A DNA stretch of 36,300 bases from Candidatus Anammoximicrobium sp. Its GTDB lineage: Bacteria; Planctomycetota; Planctomycetia; Pirellulales; Pirellulaceae. A model generated the notes under the pieces. The model saw only the letters and a program-made list of their open reading frames with translations, ran no database searches and was not told where the DNA came from. The stretch lies in NCBI GenBank assembly GCA_012515235.1, contig JAAYYU010000302.1:1-36300 (forward strand), given 5' to 3'. Shown one piece after another: positions 8,555 through 16,983 of this stretch (its first letter is position 1; the number at the start of each line of letters is the position of its first letter). The translations under genes were made by a program, and so were the position numbers.

Positions 8555-9922
8555 TCAATACTCCCGGTTCCTCACGATGCCGGGCATGGGAACCGGATAG
8601 ACTCCGTTCGCGTTGGGTTTCAGCGGCGGCGGGCCGTCGGCGGCCAGTTTGTCGAGGTCCGGGGCGAATTCGTGGTCGCAGCTGAGCATCTGGTCGTAGG
8701 TGACGGCCCGGCCGGTGTGGGCGGCCATGCGGCCCATGGACGTGACGAGGCTGGCGATCGCTCCGCGGCGGGCTTCGTTGTAAGGCTTGTTCTGGCGGAT
8801 CGCGTCGATCAGTTCGTCCCATTCCAACTGGTAAGGGCTGGGAACCGGGGGCGAACGCCAGATGAGTTTGTCGTCGGTCTCTTTTTGGCCGTGGTAGGCG
8901 GCACAGATGCCGGCGCCGCCGCGCATGCTTTCGATCGTGCCCAGCCCCTTGCTGCCGCGCACGTAGCCGGAGAACCGGTCCTCGCAGCCGTGGATGCAGC
9001 GGCCGTACAGGTACAGGTCCGTGCCGTCGGGAAAGACGTACTCGACGGAGTAGTTGTCGAAGTTCTGATCGACGCTGTCTCCGCGATAATGGCGGCCGCC
9101 CAAGGCGTGAGCCTCGACCGGCCAGGCGTCCTTCAGCCAGCACAGTTCGTCGATATTGTGAATGTAGAAGTCGCTGTAGGCCCCGCCGCTGGCCCAGAGG
9201 AAACCGTGGAAATACCGGATCTGGTGCAGGACCTCCGAGACGCCTTCCGGCTTGCGTGGCGCGGCAAACGAGCCGATGGGGCCGTGCAGGCGGTAGCACC
9301 GCATCGTGACCACGTCGCCGATCTGGCCGTCCTTGACACGAGCGACCAGTTCCTGCCGCGCCTTGCAATGCCGCCACATCAGCCCGACGCCCACTTTCTG
9401 GCCCGCCGCCTCCGACTTGTCGGCCAACTCCAGCATCCGCCGCGTGCTGGGGCCGTCGACGGTGACCGGCTTTTCCATGAACACATTCAGGCCCTTCTGC
9501 AGGGCGTAGCTGAAATGCACCCAGCGGAACGCGGGCGGAGTGGCGAACGCCGCGACGTCGCCCGGCCGCAAGCAGTCCATGGCCTTCTGGTAGGCGTCGA
9601 AACCGACGAAGCGGCGGTCTTCGGGTACGTCCAGGCGGTCGGCGTGCGCCTTCTGCAGGTTGGCGAAACTGGCCGCCAGCCGGTCCGCGAACACGTCGGC
9701 CATGGCCACGAGCTTGATCGGGCCGTTTCGGACCGACAGCGCGTTGGCGGCCGCGCCGGTGCCTCGGCCGCCGCAGCCAATCAGGGCCACGCGGATCGTG
9801 TTGTCCTCTGCGGCATGGACGTGGGGCACGACCGCCCCCGCCAGCGCCGAGGCGGCTGCCGCTTGGCCGGTGCTCTTGAGAAAACCGCGGCGCGTCGACT
9901 TCGAATCCAGAGAACTGCTCAC
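8555..9922 (-). CDS. Tat-exported Gfo/Idh/MocA family oxidoreductase
   Basis: 455 aa. It begins with a twin-arginine signal (STRRGFLKSTG, residues 10-20) and a hydrophobic Ala-rich stretch cleaved near HAA-ED. The Rossmann domain starts IRVALIGCGGRGTGAAA (GxGxxG NAD(P) loop), and the family EKP motif is present (MEKPVTVDG). The C-terminal part is the alpha/beta substrate domain (Bac5-type in planctomycetes). Such enzymes oxidise or reduce sugars and cyclitols, often with tightly bound NAD(P); export folded by Tat fits a periplasmic glucose-fructose-oxidoreductase-like role. The substrate is not predictable. The start is GTG with GAAGGG 8 nt upstream. It follows the YbaK-family gene by 57 nt on the same strand and may share its transcript. 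Confidence 0.93.
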   Translation of the reverse strand: MSSSLDSKSTRRGFLKSTGQAAAASALAGAVVPHVHAAEDNTIRVALIGCGGRGTGAAANALSVRNGPIKLVAMADVFADRLAASFANLQKAHADRLDVPEDRRFVGFDAYQKAMDCLRPGDVAAFATPPAFRWVHFSYALQKGLNVFMEKPVTVDGPSTRRMLELADKSEAAGQKVGVGLMWRHCKARQELVARVKDGQIGDVVTMRCYRLHGPIGSFAAPRKPEGVSEVLHQIRYFHGFLWASGGAYSDFYIHNIDELCWLKDAWPVEAHALGGRHYRGDSVDQNFDNYSVEYVFPDGTDLYLYGRCIHGCEDRFSGYVRGSKGLGTIESMRGGAGICAAYHGQKETDDKLIWRSPPVPSPYQLEWDELIDAIRQNKPYNEARRGAIASLVTSMGRMAAHTGRAVTYDQMLSCDHEFAPDLDKLAADGPPPLKPNANGVYPVPMPGIVRNREY

Positions 9923-9979
9923 GGTCTGAACCCTTCTGTAAAAAACGGATCTTCCGCTTCTGGCATCGGCACGCGGGGA

Positions 9980-10450
9980 CTATTCCTTGCCCGCGGCGAA
10001 GTGAAGCACTTTGGGCTGAACCAGCCGTACGAAGTCTCGGTAGGCCAGCTTGACCAGTTCGGTGTGCGAGCCGGCGTTAAAGACGATCTCCGCGTCCTCG
10101 GCCAATTTCGCCGAAACGAACACGTCCATCCCGAACAGATTCCCGAACGGCGGCATGCCCCCGGTTTCGCAGCCCGGGAACATGTCGCGGAAATCCCGTT
10201 CACTGGCCAGTTCGACGCTGGTCGCCCCGGCCGCCTCCTTCAGGTGCTCCAAATCGACCTTGAACGAAGCGGGCAGGACGGCCATCGCCATCTTGCCGTC
10301 GACTTTGACCATCACCGTCTTGGCCAACTCTTTGCCCGAAACATGCGCGGAAGCGGCAATTTCCTGGGCGGTGTACGCAGCCGAATGGCTGATCGTGACG
10401 TACTTGACCCGGTTGCTGTCGAGGAACTCTTTGAGCTTCTTGACGGGCAT
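9980..10450 (-). CDS. YbaK/EbsC-family aminoacyl-tRNA deacylase-like protein
   Basis: 156 aa, one domain. YbaK/ProX-family proteins hydrolyse mischarged tRNAs (for example Cys- or Ala-tRNA-Pro). Visible family features are the HSAAYTAQEIA start, the conserved Lys in KTVMVKVDGK, the AVLPAS strand and the GCETGGMPPFGNLFG loop, which resembles the G-x-V-x-PFG substrate loop. It has the usual free-standing length and no synthetase fusion. ATG at 10450 has AGGAG 7 nt upstream. The frame stays open further upstream, through the tRNA terminator and tRNA gene, but that part is not coding. A promoter-like pair lies at 10560-10588. The specific tRNA substrate cannot be read from sequence. Confidence 0.88.
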   Translation of the reverse strand: MPVKKLKEFLDSNRVKYVTISHSAAYTAQEIAASAHVSGKELAKTVMVKVDGKMAMAVLPASFKVDLEHLKEAAGATSVELASERDFRDMFPGCETGGMPPFGNLFGMDVFVSAKLAEDAEIVFNAGSHTELVKLAYRDFVRLVQPKVLHFAAGKE

Positions 10451-10559
10451 GACGATGCTCCTTTCATCACAGAATCGTGCGGCGGGAGAAACGGAACCGT
10501 CTTGCGAACGAACCCCGCCCAGTGCGGGGATTGTCGCGCCTGCCAGAATCGCTAACCGC

Positions 10560-10588
10560 AGGATACAACTTTCCCGTTCCGATGGCAA
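10560..10588 (-). promoter_or_regulatory. Predicted sigma70-type promoter of the YbaK-family gene
   Basis: On the minus strand TTGCCA (10588-10583, 5 of 6 to TTGACA) is followed after exactly 17 nt by TATCCT (10565-10560, 4 of 6 to TATAAT). Transcription would start near 10553 and give a leader of about 100 nt before the ATG at 10450. It lies downstream of the tRNA terminator, so the gene would be transcribed independently of the tRNA. Confidence 0.4.
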
Positions 10589-10641
10589 CTCTTGGCGGAA
10601 GAGTCCAGGGGCTTTCCGAGAATTGGGCGTGTGTGGCAGCG

Positions 10642-10672
10642 AAAAAAAAACCGGCACGGTTACGTGCCGGTT
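10642..10672 (-). terminator. Rho-independent terminator of tRNA-Ala
   Basis: On the minus strand a perfect 10-bp stem (AACCGGCACG with CGTGCCGGTT) closes a TAAC tetraloop and is followed by an unbroken T-run (9 T in all, 7 beyond the stem). It starts 12 nt after the tRNA 3' end. This is the clearest intrinsic terminator in the window. Confidence 0.9.
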
Positions 10673-10683
10673 CAAGCTGCTAG

Positions 10684-10756
10684 TGGAGGCGAAGGGAGTC
10701 GAACCCTCGACCTCAGCATTGCGAACGCTGCGCTCTCCCAATTGAGCTACGCCCCC
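10684..10756 (-). tRNA. tRNA-Ala, anticodon CGC
   Basis: 73 nt, full cloverleaf: acceptor GGGGGCG/CGCCTCC with the G3-U70 wobble that specifies alanine, D-arm GCTC/GAGC, anticodon stem CAGCG/TGCTG with loop TTCGCAA (anticodon CGC, reads GCG codons), T-arm GAGGG/CCCTT with TTCGACT loop, and discriminator A. CCA is not encoded (the DNA continues CTA). It has its own promoter and terminator, so it is a single-tRNA transcription unit. There is no sign of integration at its 3' end. Confidence 0.97.
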
Positions 10757-10790
10757 AGCTTGGTGCGGATTTCCCGAATCCAGTGGCAGA

Positions 10791-10819
10791 ATTCTAGCCC
10801 GGAGTCGCGGGGCTGTCTA
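10791..10819 (-). promoter_or_regulatory. Predicted sigma70-type promoter of tRNA-Ala
   Basis: On the minus strand TAGACA (10819-10814, 5 of 6 to consensus) and TAGAAT (10796-10791, 5 of 6) are separated by exactly 17 nt. The predicted start near 10784 leaves a leader of about 28 nt before the tRNA. It lies between the stop codon of the solute-binding protein gene (10853) and the tRNA. Confidence 0.6.
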
Positions 10820-10852
10820 GGACACCCGCAGCCACTTTCCGAATTTGCCGCT

Positions 10853-12322
10853 CTACGGCGGGTTTTTCCCCAGGCTTCGCCAGTAGGCTCGGCGCTGATT
10901 CTCGATCCCCAAATCCTGATTGATCTTGCGCCATTCGTCTGCCGCCGCTGCCAGGCATTCGGATGCCGGATGCTCGCCGCGAAGGGCCGCGTGAACGGCC
11001 TCGTCCAAGGCCGCCAAGTAGCGGCTCCGGGCAGGCAGCCGCACCGAATCCAAGGACAACTGCCGGCGAAAACACCGCTGGACCGTTTCCGCATAGGCCA
11101 TCGCCGCGTCCGCCGAAAAGCTCTCCCCGGCCCAGGCCTTGACTCCCGGCAATTGACTGGTGCGGTACAGCGTCGTCGCGGGACTGTGCGGGGAAATCTC
11201 CCGGCTCCACTCGGCGCTGGTCAGCCGCATGAGCAGGCTCATGGCGGTCGCAGCGCGGCCGGACCCTTTGACGACCGAACCCAGCCGGCCCGCGACGCTC
11301 AGCAGAGTGACATGCCCGTCTTCCGCGGAGTCGCGGCGCTGCCACTCCCCGTTGCCGATGTCGTACACGTCGGCCGATGCAGGTAATTCGGCGGCAGCCA
11401 GCATGATCGGGCTTGCCGGGCCGGCGGTCTTGGCCGACGTCGGTGTGTCGGCGTTGCTGGGCCACGTCAAACCCACGGCGCATTGGCCGGACCGCAGCCG
11501 CTCCCAGACGTCGGCCGGCAAATGCTCGGTCGCGCGCGGCGAACGGTATTTCGCGGCGGCCACCAATTCCTCCAAGGCCCTGACGAACGGCGGCGAAGCG
11601 ATCAAGGGCTCCATCGAATCCAGATCGAACAGCGAAGCGAAGTAGCTGCGGTGACGGGCATAGACTGCGGCACGCGCCAACAGAACTTGGCTCGCCCAGC
11701 CGGGCGCAAGCGGTTCGGCCACAGGATGCCATTCGCCGGAGTCGGACGGAGTGCCCCGCAACGAGTCGGCGGACTTGGCCAACCGCTCGCTCAGAGCGAG
11801 GTATTGCGCCCAGGTTTCCGGAGGCTTGACGCCGGCTTTGTCCAGCAGGTCGGGGCGGTACACCAGCATCAGCGGCGGCGAGCCGAGCGGCGCGGCGTAA
11901 ACCTGGTCGCCCCACTTGATTTCATGCTGCCGAAGGTGATCGAAGATGTCCCGCCGGGCGAATTCGGACGAGTCGAGCACGTCGTCGGACAGCGGCGAAA
12001 TCCAGCCGCGTTCCGCCAGTTCGCCAAGCAGGCCGCTGGGATAAATCACCGCGTCGCCCGCCAATCGCTTGCGGCGCGGATCGCAGATCTCCTCAGACGT
12101 CATCCGGCGGACCTCCAACGCACCCTCCGCACGCGCCTGCCATTGCCGCTGGACCGCCTCCGCCAGACCGGGATCATCCACGACCACCAACCGCAACGGC
12201 TCGACGGGACCAGCCGGTGTCGCCTGATCTGCCGTTGGCGACGACGTGCCGGGGCACCCGCAGAAGGACAGCGACAGCGCCCCCAATCCCAGAATCCGCC
12301 AAAGAAACCAGCCCTGCCTCAT
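10853..12322 (-). CDS. Extracellular solute-binding protein (family 1-like), probable lipoprotein
   Basis: 489 aa. The N-terminus is a signal peptide with a non-standard lipobox, LSFCGC, near residues 18-23. The mature protein starts with a beta strand (LRLVVVDDP) and has the family 1 pattern: VYAAPLGSPPLMLVYRPDLLDKAGVKPPETWAQY is the typical hinge/ligand region (described here by position, about residues 150-185), then a long helical C-terminal lobe. Such proteins deliver sugars or oligosaccharides to ABC importers. No permease or ATPase gene is adjacent, so it is an orphan here. The start ATG has only a weak GGACGG ribosome site. A TAGACT hexamer in the divergent gap upstream could be a -10, but its -35 is poor. 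Confidence 0.8.
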   Translation of the reverse strand: MRQGWFLWRILGLGALSLSFCGCPGTSSPTADQATPAGPVEPLRLVVVDDPGLAEAVQRQWQARAEGALEVRRMTSEEICDPRRKRLAGDAVIYPSGLLGELAERGWISPLSDDVLDSSEFARRDIFDHLRQHEIKWGDQVYAAPLGSPPLMLVYRPDLLDKAGVKPPETWAQYLALSERLAKSADSLRGTPSDSGEWHPVAEPLAPGWASQVLLARAAVYARHRSYFASLFDLDSMEPLIASPPFVRALEELVAAAKYRSPRATEHLPADVWERLRSGQCAVGLTWPSNADTPTSAKTAGPASPIMLAAAELPASADVYDIGNGEWQRRDSAEDGHVTLLSVAGRLGSVVKGSGRAATAMSLLMRLTSAEWSREISPHSPATTLYRTSQLPGVKAWAGESFSADAAMAYAETVQRCFRRQLSLDSVRLPARSRYLAALDEAVHAALRGEHPASECLAAAADEWRKINQDLGIENQRRAYWRSLGKNPP

Positions 12323-12587
12323 AAGCGACCGTCCGTTGCAAAGAAACCGGAAAAAGGAACCCCCCCAGCGCGTGCAGCGTTCCCCTAGTCTACCGTCCGG
12401 CCCCCGTTACGAGAAGCCGCAGGAGGCACAGGGGCAGAAACGGTCGAGCTCCAGGGAAAAGCCCGTGGCGTCTGCCGCTGCGCCGCCGCACAAGACGAAA
12501 TAAGGATGCTGCTGGCGTCGGTCGCGTGCTTTGAGTAGCATCAGAGAGGGTGTGGATTCCTGCAATTCTGAATGGGAGTGACGACCA

Positions 12588-13070
12588 ATGGCAGCAAAAA
12601 ACTACCTCGGACTGATCCTGGCGGGGCTTTCTGTCGCCTCGCTTGCGGGTGGCGCCGCGTCGGCCGCGGAACCGGCCAAAGCACCGGGCGGCGAGCCCAA
12701 ACCGGCGGGATTCCTGGAAATCCTGGAGCTGATGAGCAGACCGAATTTTCCGAATCTGTCCGGCCTGATCCGGCCGGAGAAGATGGGCGCCCTGAGCGAC
12801 AATACGTGTCAGGTCACGGACAATCAGATCAAGCCTGAATTCCACATCGAGCCCGAATTGATGTCGGGCAACAAGACCGAAGTGCTCTCTGGGATTCACA
12901 TCCTGTCCGGACTTTCGGTGGACGTGCGAATCACGATCCGCACGGCTGACAAAGAGCGGGCACGCAAGCCAAAGGCCCAGAAGGCCAACGAGAAACGCCC
13001 CGCCCAGAAACCGAAAAAGGACAAGGCCCGTTCCCCGTCACGGCCGGCCAAGCCCCAACCGAAGGCGTAG
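12588..13070 (+). CDS. Small secreted protein with a Lys/Pro-rich tail, unknown function
   Basis: 160 aa. Residues 1-27 are a clear Sec signal peptide (cleaved near ASA-AEP). Residues about 40-115 form a conserved-looking core with the phrases LSDNTCQVTDNQIKPEF and LSGIHILSGLSVDVRITI, a beta-rich pattern with one Cys. The last ~40 residues are strongly basic (repeated K, R, P, A), as in tails that bind nucleic acid, acidic polymers or the cell surface. I do not recognise the family. ATG 12588 has GGGAG 9 nt upstream. It diverges from the solute-binding protein gene across a 265-bp gap and converges with the SGNH gene. It is short, but the signal peptide and ribosome site make it credible. Confidence 0.7.
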   Translation: MAAKNYLGLILAGLSVASLAGGAASAAEPAKAPGGEPKPAGFLEILELMSRPNFPNLSGLIRPEKMGALSDNTCQVTDNQIKPEFHIEPELMSGNKTEVLSGIHILSGLSVDVRITIRTADKERARKPKAQKANEKRPAQKPKKDKARSPSRPAKPQPKA

Positions 13071-13121
13071 CACTTCGCCGAGCCAGGCCACGCCGTCACT
13101 CCGTCGCCCGAACACCGGCGG

Positions 13122-13156
13122 GTCCGCAGCGGCGGGACGGTCCTGACGCTGCGGAC
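13122..13156. terminator. Hairpin between converging genes
   Basis: GTCCGCAGC (13122-13130) and GCTGCGGAC (13148-13156) are a perfect 9-bp inverted repeat with a 17-nt loop, in the 98-bp gap between the small secreted protein gene and the converging SGNH gene. There is no T-run on either strand, so it may be a Rho-assisted or two-way stop rather than an intrinsic terminator. Confidence 0.35.
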
Positions 13157-13168
13157 GGCGAGGTCCCA

Positions 13169-14167
13169 TCAGGGCGCCAACACGGGAACCTGGCCGCTGG
13201 GTTGCTGTGCGGCCGGGGCCCGCCGTTGTACCACGTTCGTGGCCGCCTGGTGGGCAGTCTCCCGGAGGAACTTGGCGTAGGCAGGGTCCAGGCCCGGCGG
13301 AACCAAAGGATTGCCCACCACGCTGTCGCCGAAAATTACTTCGTAGAACACGCAAGCTCCCAGGTATTCGCCCGCCGCATTGGCGTGGTGCCCGTCCATG
13401 CCCAGCTTCGTCCGGCCGTCCTTCTGCTTGGACCATCGCCAGCCCACGTGCAGCGAGTGGGTCTGGTCGGGCAGCGCGGGCTCCTGGACGGTTTTGAAGT
13501 CGAACTGCTTGTCCGGCCGGTAGCCCCACTGCGGATCAGTGTCCGCCAGATACAGCGCGTCGCCCACGGGGATCACCCGCGCGCCCAACTCTTTGGCGAT
13601 CGTCCGGTAGGCGTTCGTCAGGCCTCGATACATCTCCTCCTGCGTGGCCGGCTCGCCGGGCTTGGACGCCGTGACTCCGAACCGCGGGTCGTCGCAACGA
13701 TAGGCCCAGGTCTGGTGTACCAGCAACTGAGCCTGGGGCGCGTGCTTGTGGATGAAATCGCGGAGCTGGCCGGCATACGGCCGGTACGTGCTCAGGTCGT
13801 GACTCTTGATGCTGGCCTGCTGGATCGTGACGAAATCCCAGCGATCGGAGGCCAGTTCCTGCTGCAGGCTGCGCCCGTTGGCATACAGCCCGGCCTTGTC
13901 CTTGGCATCCAGCTCGTGCTTCTGGGCTTTCTCCGCGTGCAACTGCAGTGACGCTCCGCCGACCACGATGGGGCAATGAACGAGCGTATGTCCGCCCGCG
14001 GTGGCCAAGTCGTTCAGGTATCGAGTGGCATTCCGAGAGAAACTGTTGCCAATGGTCAGCAGCCGCACCGTCTTGCCCGCCGTGGCCGGCGGCGTTTCCG
14101 CGGCAGGCACACCGGCTGCGAGCAAGAGTGTGGTTTGGAGGGCGAGGAAGGCGAGTTTCGTTTTCAT
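13169..14167 (-). CDS. Secreted SGNH-hydrolase-like protein (DUF4886 type)
   Basis: 332 aa. Signal peptide of about 23 residues (cleaved near VPA-AE). Block I of the SGNH fold is LLTIGNSFSRNA at about 35-46, with the nucleophile Ser in GNSFS. The C-terminal catalytic Asp/His pair fits LGMDGHHANAAGEYLGA near 265. DUF4886 proteins are SGNH/GDSL esterase relatives often found beside polysaccharide-degrading genes, so removal of acyl groups from sugars is plausible but unproven. ATG at 14167 has AAAGGA 6 nt upstream. It lies 96 nt after the second beta-propeller gene on the same strand and may end that transcript. Confidence 0.85.
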   Translation of the reverse strand: MKTKLAFLALQTTLLLAAGVPAAETPPATAGKTVRLLTIGNSFSRNATRYLNDLATAGGHTLVHCPIVVGGASLQLHAEKAQKHELDAKDKAGLYANGRSLQQELASDRWDFVTIQQASIKSHDLSTYRPYAGQLRDFIHKHAPQAQLLVHQTWAYRCDDPRFGVTASKPGEPATQEEMYRGLTNAYRTIAKELGARVIPVGDALYLADTDPQWGYRPDKQFDFKTVQEPALPDQTHSLHVGWRWSKQKDGRTKLGMDGHHANAAGEYLGACVFYEVIFGDSVVGNPLVPPGLDPAYAKFLRETAHQAATNVVQRRAPAAQQPSGQVPVLAP

Positions 14168-14263
14168 GCGGGGTCCTTTCGTGATTTCTGGAGGATCTGT
14201 GACGCTGGCGGAACACCTGCGGTCGCCGGTCTCGTCGGGGTCGGAGACCCGCGGCGAGCGGTG

Positions 14264-15586
14264 TCAGCGCGGGTTACTCGGATTCAGGCCGCCCGCGAAG
14301 CCTTGGGCGCCGGGGAAGAACAAGAACAGGCTGGCGCGGCGGTCGCTTTCGCCGATGAAGATCGTGCCGTCCACCCCGGTCGTCATGGCGTCGAACTGGT
14401 AGGCCCGTTTAGCGTAGTACGGACTGCGGTCCACCGCCAGTACGCCCCAATCGCGGAAGCCTTCGCGGCCGGTCAGGTCGTAGCTGATCAGCTTGCACAC
14501 GTCCTGGAACTCGCCGCAGATCAGGTACAGCCGCTCGTCGGAGCCGAGCGTCATGGCCCGCACGCGGCGCGTGACGCGCGGCTTGCCGAGGTTGACGACT
14601 TGCTCGTGTTCGGCGTCCATTTGAAAGAGGAATCCGTCGCTGGTCGCCCCAAACACGCGGCCCTTGGCGTCGGCGGCCCATTGCTCGATGACCGGGTAGC
14701 CGTAGTAGTTCCAGGCTTCCCAATACTCGCCGGGAATCTGCATCGCCGTACGGTGCAGCTTTTGCGTCGCCGGAACGTAGGTCACGATCCGTCCGTCCTC
14801 GCCCGACGTGAAGACCCGGCCGTCCGTCGCGACGTACAGCGCACGCGGCACGCTTCGCCACGTCCGTTCGGGGCCGGAATACACCTTGCGTTCCAGCACG
14901 GGGCCGACGTCGCGGACCTGCTTTTTCTCCAGGTCCCAGACGAAGAATCGCGCATCGGGATACGTCAGGCCGTACAGTTGGCGGGCTTGGGCATGGATCG
15001 CCAGGGCATAGACCGTGTTGGCGGGCACGGGCACGCCGAGGTCCTCCAGCGGACATGGCTCGTTCGGCATTCTCGTGCCGGCGTCGTACTGGGCGGGATC
15101 GTAGCGATAGAGGTGGCCGCCGGCGTAATTCGCGTACGGGGCGGCGATGTCTTTCCATAATTGCTCTTCGATCGCCCGAAAGCCGCCGGGAAATTCCTGG
15201 GTCAGCGGGACAGGGGCGAGCACGTTCAGGCCCCCGCCGAGGTACAGCGTGCCGTCGCGGTCCTGGACCAGCGCGTGATACACGCCCCGAGCCTCGCCGA
15301 TGCGGCCCAGCGGGCGGACCTTGTTGATGCTGCGGTCGTACATAAACAGGCACGAGGCTTTGCCGCTGGTCGCGCCGTACACGCGGCCGCTGGCGGCGGT
15401 CAACAAGGCCGTGATCGGGCAGTTGTCCGCGTCGATCGCTGTGACGTCGGGGTAACCGAGGTCGCGATAGTCGAGCCGGTGCGCGTCGAACTGGGGGTTG
15501 ACCCATTTCTGGGCATGCGCCGTGTCCGACGCCAGCTGCAGGGCAAACAGGATTGCGCCCCAGATCGGAAGCTGCTGGCGATTCAT
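14264..15586 (-). CDS. Secreted beta-propeller protein B
   Basis: 440 aa with a signal peptide cleaved near AHA-QK. The mature part is a string of ~45-60 residue units ending in G-R-V/L-Y/F and D-L/YDP phrases (SGRVYGATSG, DGTLYLGGG, DGRVFTSGEDGRIV, KGRVFGATSDGFLF, DERLYLICG, DGTIFIGESDRR), the signature of a 6-7 blade propeller like those of SMP-30/NHL or WD40-like secreted proteins. No catalytic residues are evident. ATG at 15586 overlaps the stop of the preceding propeller gene by 4 nt (ATGA) and has AGGAGG 6 nt upstream, so the two are translationally coupled. Further upstream the frame stays open, but that part is a shadow of propeller A. Confidence 0.83.
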   Translation of the reverse strand: MNRQQLPIWGAILFALQLASDTAHAQKWVNPQFDAHRLDYRDLGYPDVTAIDADNCPITALLTAASGRVYGATSGKASCLFMYDRSINKVRPLGRIGEARGVYHALVQDRDGTLYLGGGLNVLAPVPLTQEFPGGFRAIEEQLWKDIAAPYANYAGGHLYRYDPAQYDAGTRMPNEPCPLEDLGVPVPANTVYALAIHAQARQLYGLTYPDARFFVWDLEKKQVRDVGPVLERKVYSGPERTWRSVPRALYVATDGRVFTSGEDGRIVTYVPATQKLHRTAMQIPGEYWEAWNYYGYPVIEQWAADAKGRVFGATSDGFLFQMDAEHEQVVNLGKPRVTRRVRAMTLGSDERLYLICGEFQDVCKLISYDLTGREGFRDWGVLAVDRSPYYAKRAYQFDAMTTGVDGTIFIGESDRRASLFLFFPGAQGFAGGLNPSNPR

Positions 15587-16962
15587 CGCGCACCTCCTTC
15601 TCCCGCGGCGGTCGCAGGACTGCAACTCAACAGCGCCATGCTGTACGGCCAGCGGTCTTCGATCTTGTTCGCCACGCGCTGCGGATCGCGCTCCTCGACG
15701 GCGCCGACGAAATACAGCATCCCGTCCTGCTTGCCGGTGCAGGCTCCGCCGAGTCCGTACACGCGCCGGCCGTCGGCGATTCGCATCTGGCCCAGTTCTC
15801 GCCGCTGCCCCGTGGCCAGGTCGTACTCGACCAGCACCGACTGCGGCGGCGCCGTCTCGCCCGCCAACTGGGCCGTGAATTTGCGTTCGTCCGCCACGTC
15901 CCACGACTGGCCCGAGTAATCGAACGCCACCGACAGCACCGGGGCGTAATAGATGCGGCGGTTGTCGGCGATCGTCAGCGCGAGCGTCGAAAACGGGATC
16001 AACTGCGGCGGCCCGCGCAGGTAGCGTTCGGCGCACATCCGCACCAGCGGCGTCACCGTGCCTTCCGGGCCGTCGTCCGGGTCGTAACGGAACAGCATCG
16101 AATCGCCGCCCATGATCCCGTAGGCCACGCGGTCCACCGGGTCCCACTCGATCACCCGCCAGTACACCTTGCGGTCGATCATCGGGTTGGACATCGTGCG
16201 CGGCAGCGAACGCGGATCCAGCGGCAGTCGCGGCGAGACCAGATCCAGCAGCCGATCCTGCCTCGGATCGTATTTCCAGATGCGGCCGGTGGCAAACGAG
16301 CCGTACACGTTGCCGGCGTCGTCGCAGAAGATTGTGCGGCAGATGTCCCAATCGTCCACGCGGCCGAGGTCGACGGTCGTCTTGCGGCGGAGATCGAAGG
16401 CGTACAGATGGCCGTCCTCCGCCAGGCCGTACAGCCGTTGATATTTCGGCTCCAACACGAACCCGAGCAGGCCCCATTGGCGGTTGATCTGGCCGAGGAT
16501 CTCCAACCGCTGTTGTTGCGGATCGTAGCGGAACCAGTGCGGGCCGCGGTAGCTGGCCGGGTCGACGCATTCCGGGCCCGTGTCCTCGCAGAAGTCGCCG
16601 AAGTAGATCCGCCCGGCCTCGTCCTCGCCCATCCGGACATGGATCTTGCCGCTGGTGCGGATGCCCAGGCCGCGTTCGCCCTTGAACTCCGTCAAATCGG
16701 CCACATGCTGCATCGTCCGCGACGCCGGGTCGAATTCGTAGAAGTGGGCCGCCTCCGCGTGGGTACACAGCCCGATGTACAACTTCCCGCTGCGGGCCGC
16801 ATACAGCCCGCTCCACATGCTGTCCTCGCGCCCGCTGCCGCCGGTGAACGGATGCGCCTGAACGGTGACCGTTTTCACCGGCGCCACGGGCAGACGGTTC
16901 TGCGCCGGCGCGCTCAGCGCCGTCAGCACGCACGCGGCGGCAGCCAATCGGAGGAGGAGCAT
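15583..16962 (-). CDS. Secreted beta-propeller protein A
   Basis: 459 aa with a short signal peptide (about 20 residues, cleaved near APA-QN). Repeated motifs are SGKLYIGLCTH, AGRIYFGDFCEDTG, YQRLYGLAEDGHLYAFDL, AGNVYGSFATGRIWKYDP and NRRIYYAPVLSVAFDYSG, each followed by a D-[LP] turn: a propeller related in style to protein B. There are several Cys and two acidic surface loops, but no known active site. It starts with ATG and AAAGGA 9 nt upstream, 21 nt after the antiporter-BNR fusion gene on the same strand, and ends inside the start of protein B. The three genes are probably one transcript. Its role (sugar binding or lactonase-like) is open. Confidence 0.83.
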   Translation of the reverse strand: MLLLRLAAAACVLTALSAPAQNRLPVAPVKTVTVQAHPFTGGSGREDSMWSGLYAARSGKLYIGLCTHAEAAHFYEFDPASRTMQHVADLTEFKGERGLGIRTSGKIHVRMGEDEAGRIYFGDFCEDTGPECVDPASYRGPHWFRYDPQQQRLEILGQINRQWGLLGFVLEPKYQRLYGLAEDGHLYAFDLRRKTTVDLGRVDDWDICRTIFCDDAGNVYGSFATGRIWKYDPRQDRLLDLVSPRLPLDPRSLPRTMSNPMIDRKVYWRVIEWDPVDRVAYGIMGGDSMLFRYDPDDGPEGTVTPLVRMCAERYLRGPPQLIPFSTLALTIADNRRIYYAPVLSVAFDYSGQSWDVADERKFTAQLAGETAPPQSVLVEYDLATGQRRELGQMRIADGRRVYGLGGACTGKQDGMLYFVGAVEERDPQRVANKIEDRWPYSMALLSCSPATAAGEGGAR

Positions 16963-16983
16963 GGCCGTGTTTCCTTTCTGCAG

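Noticed and set aside
10451..10741. N-terminal extension of the YbaK-family gene
   Set aside because: The frame would read through the intrinsic terminator and the tRNA gene; AGGAG and ATG at 10450 give a family-length protein.
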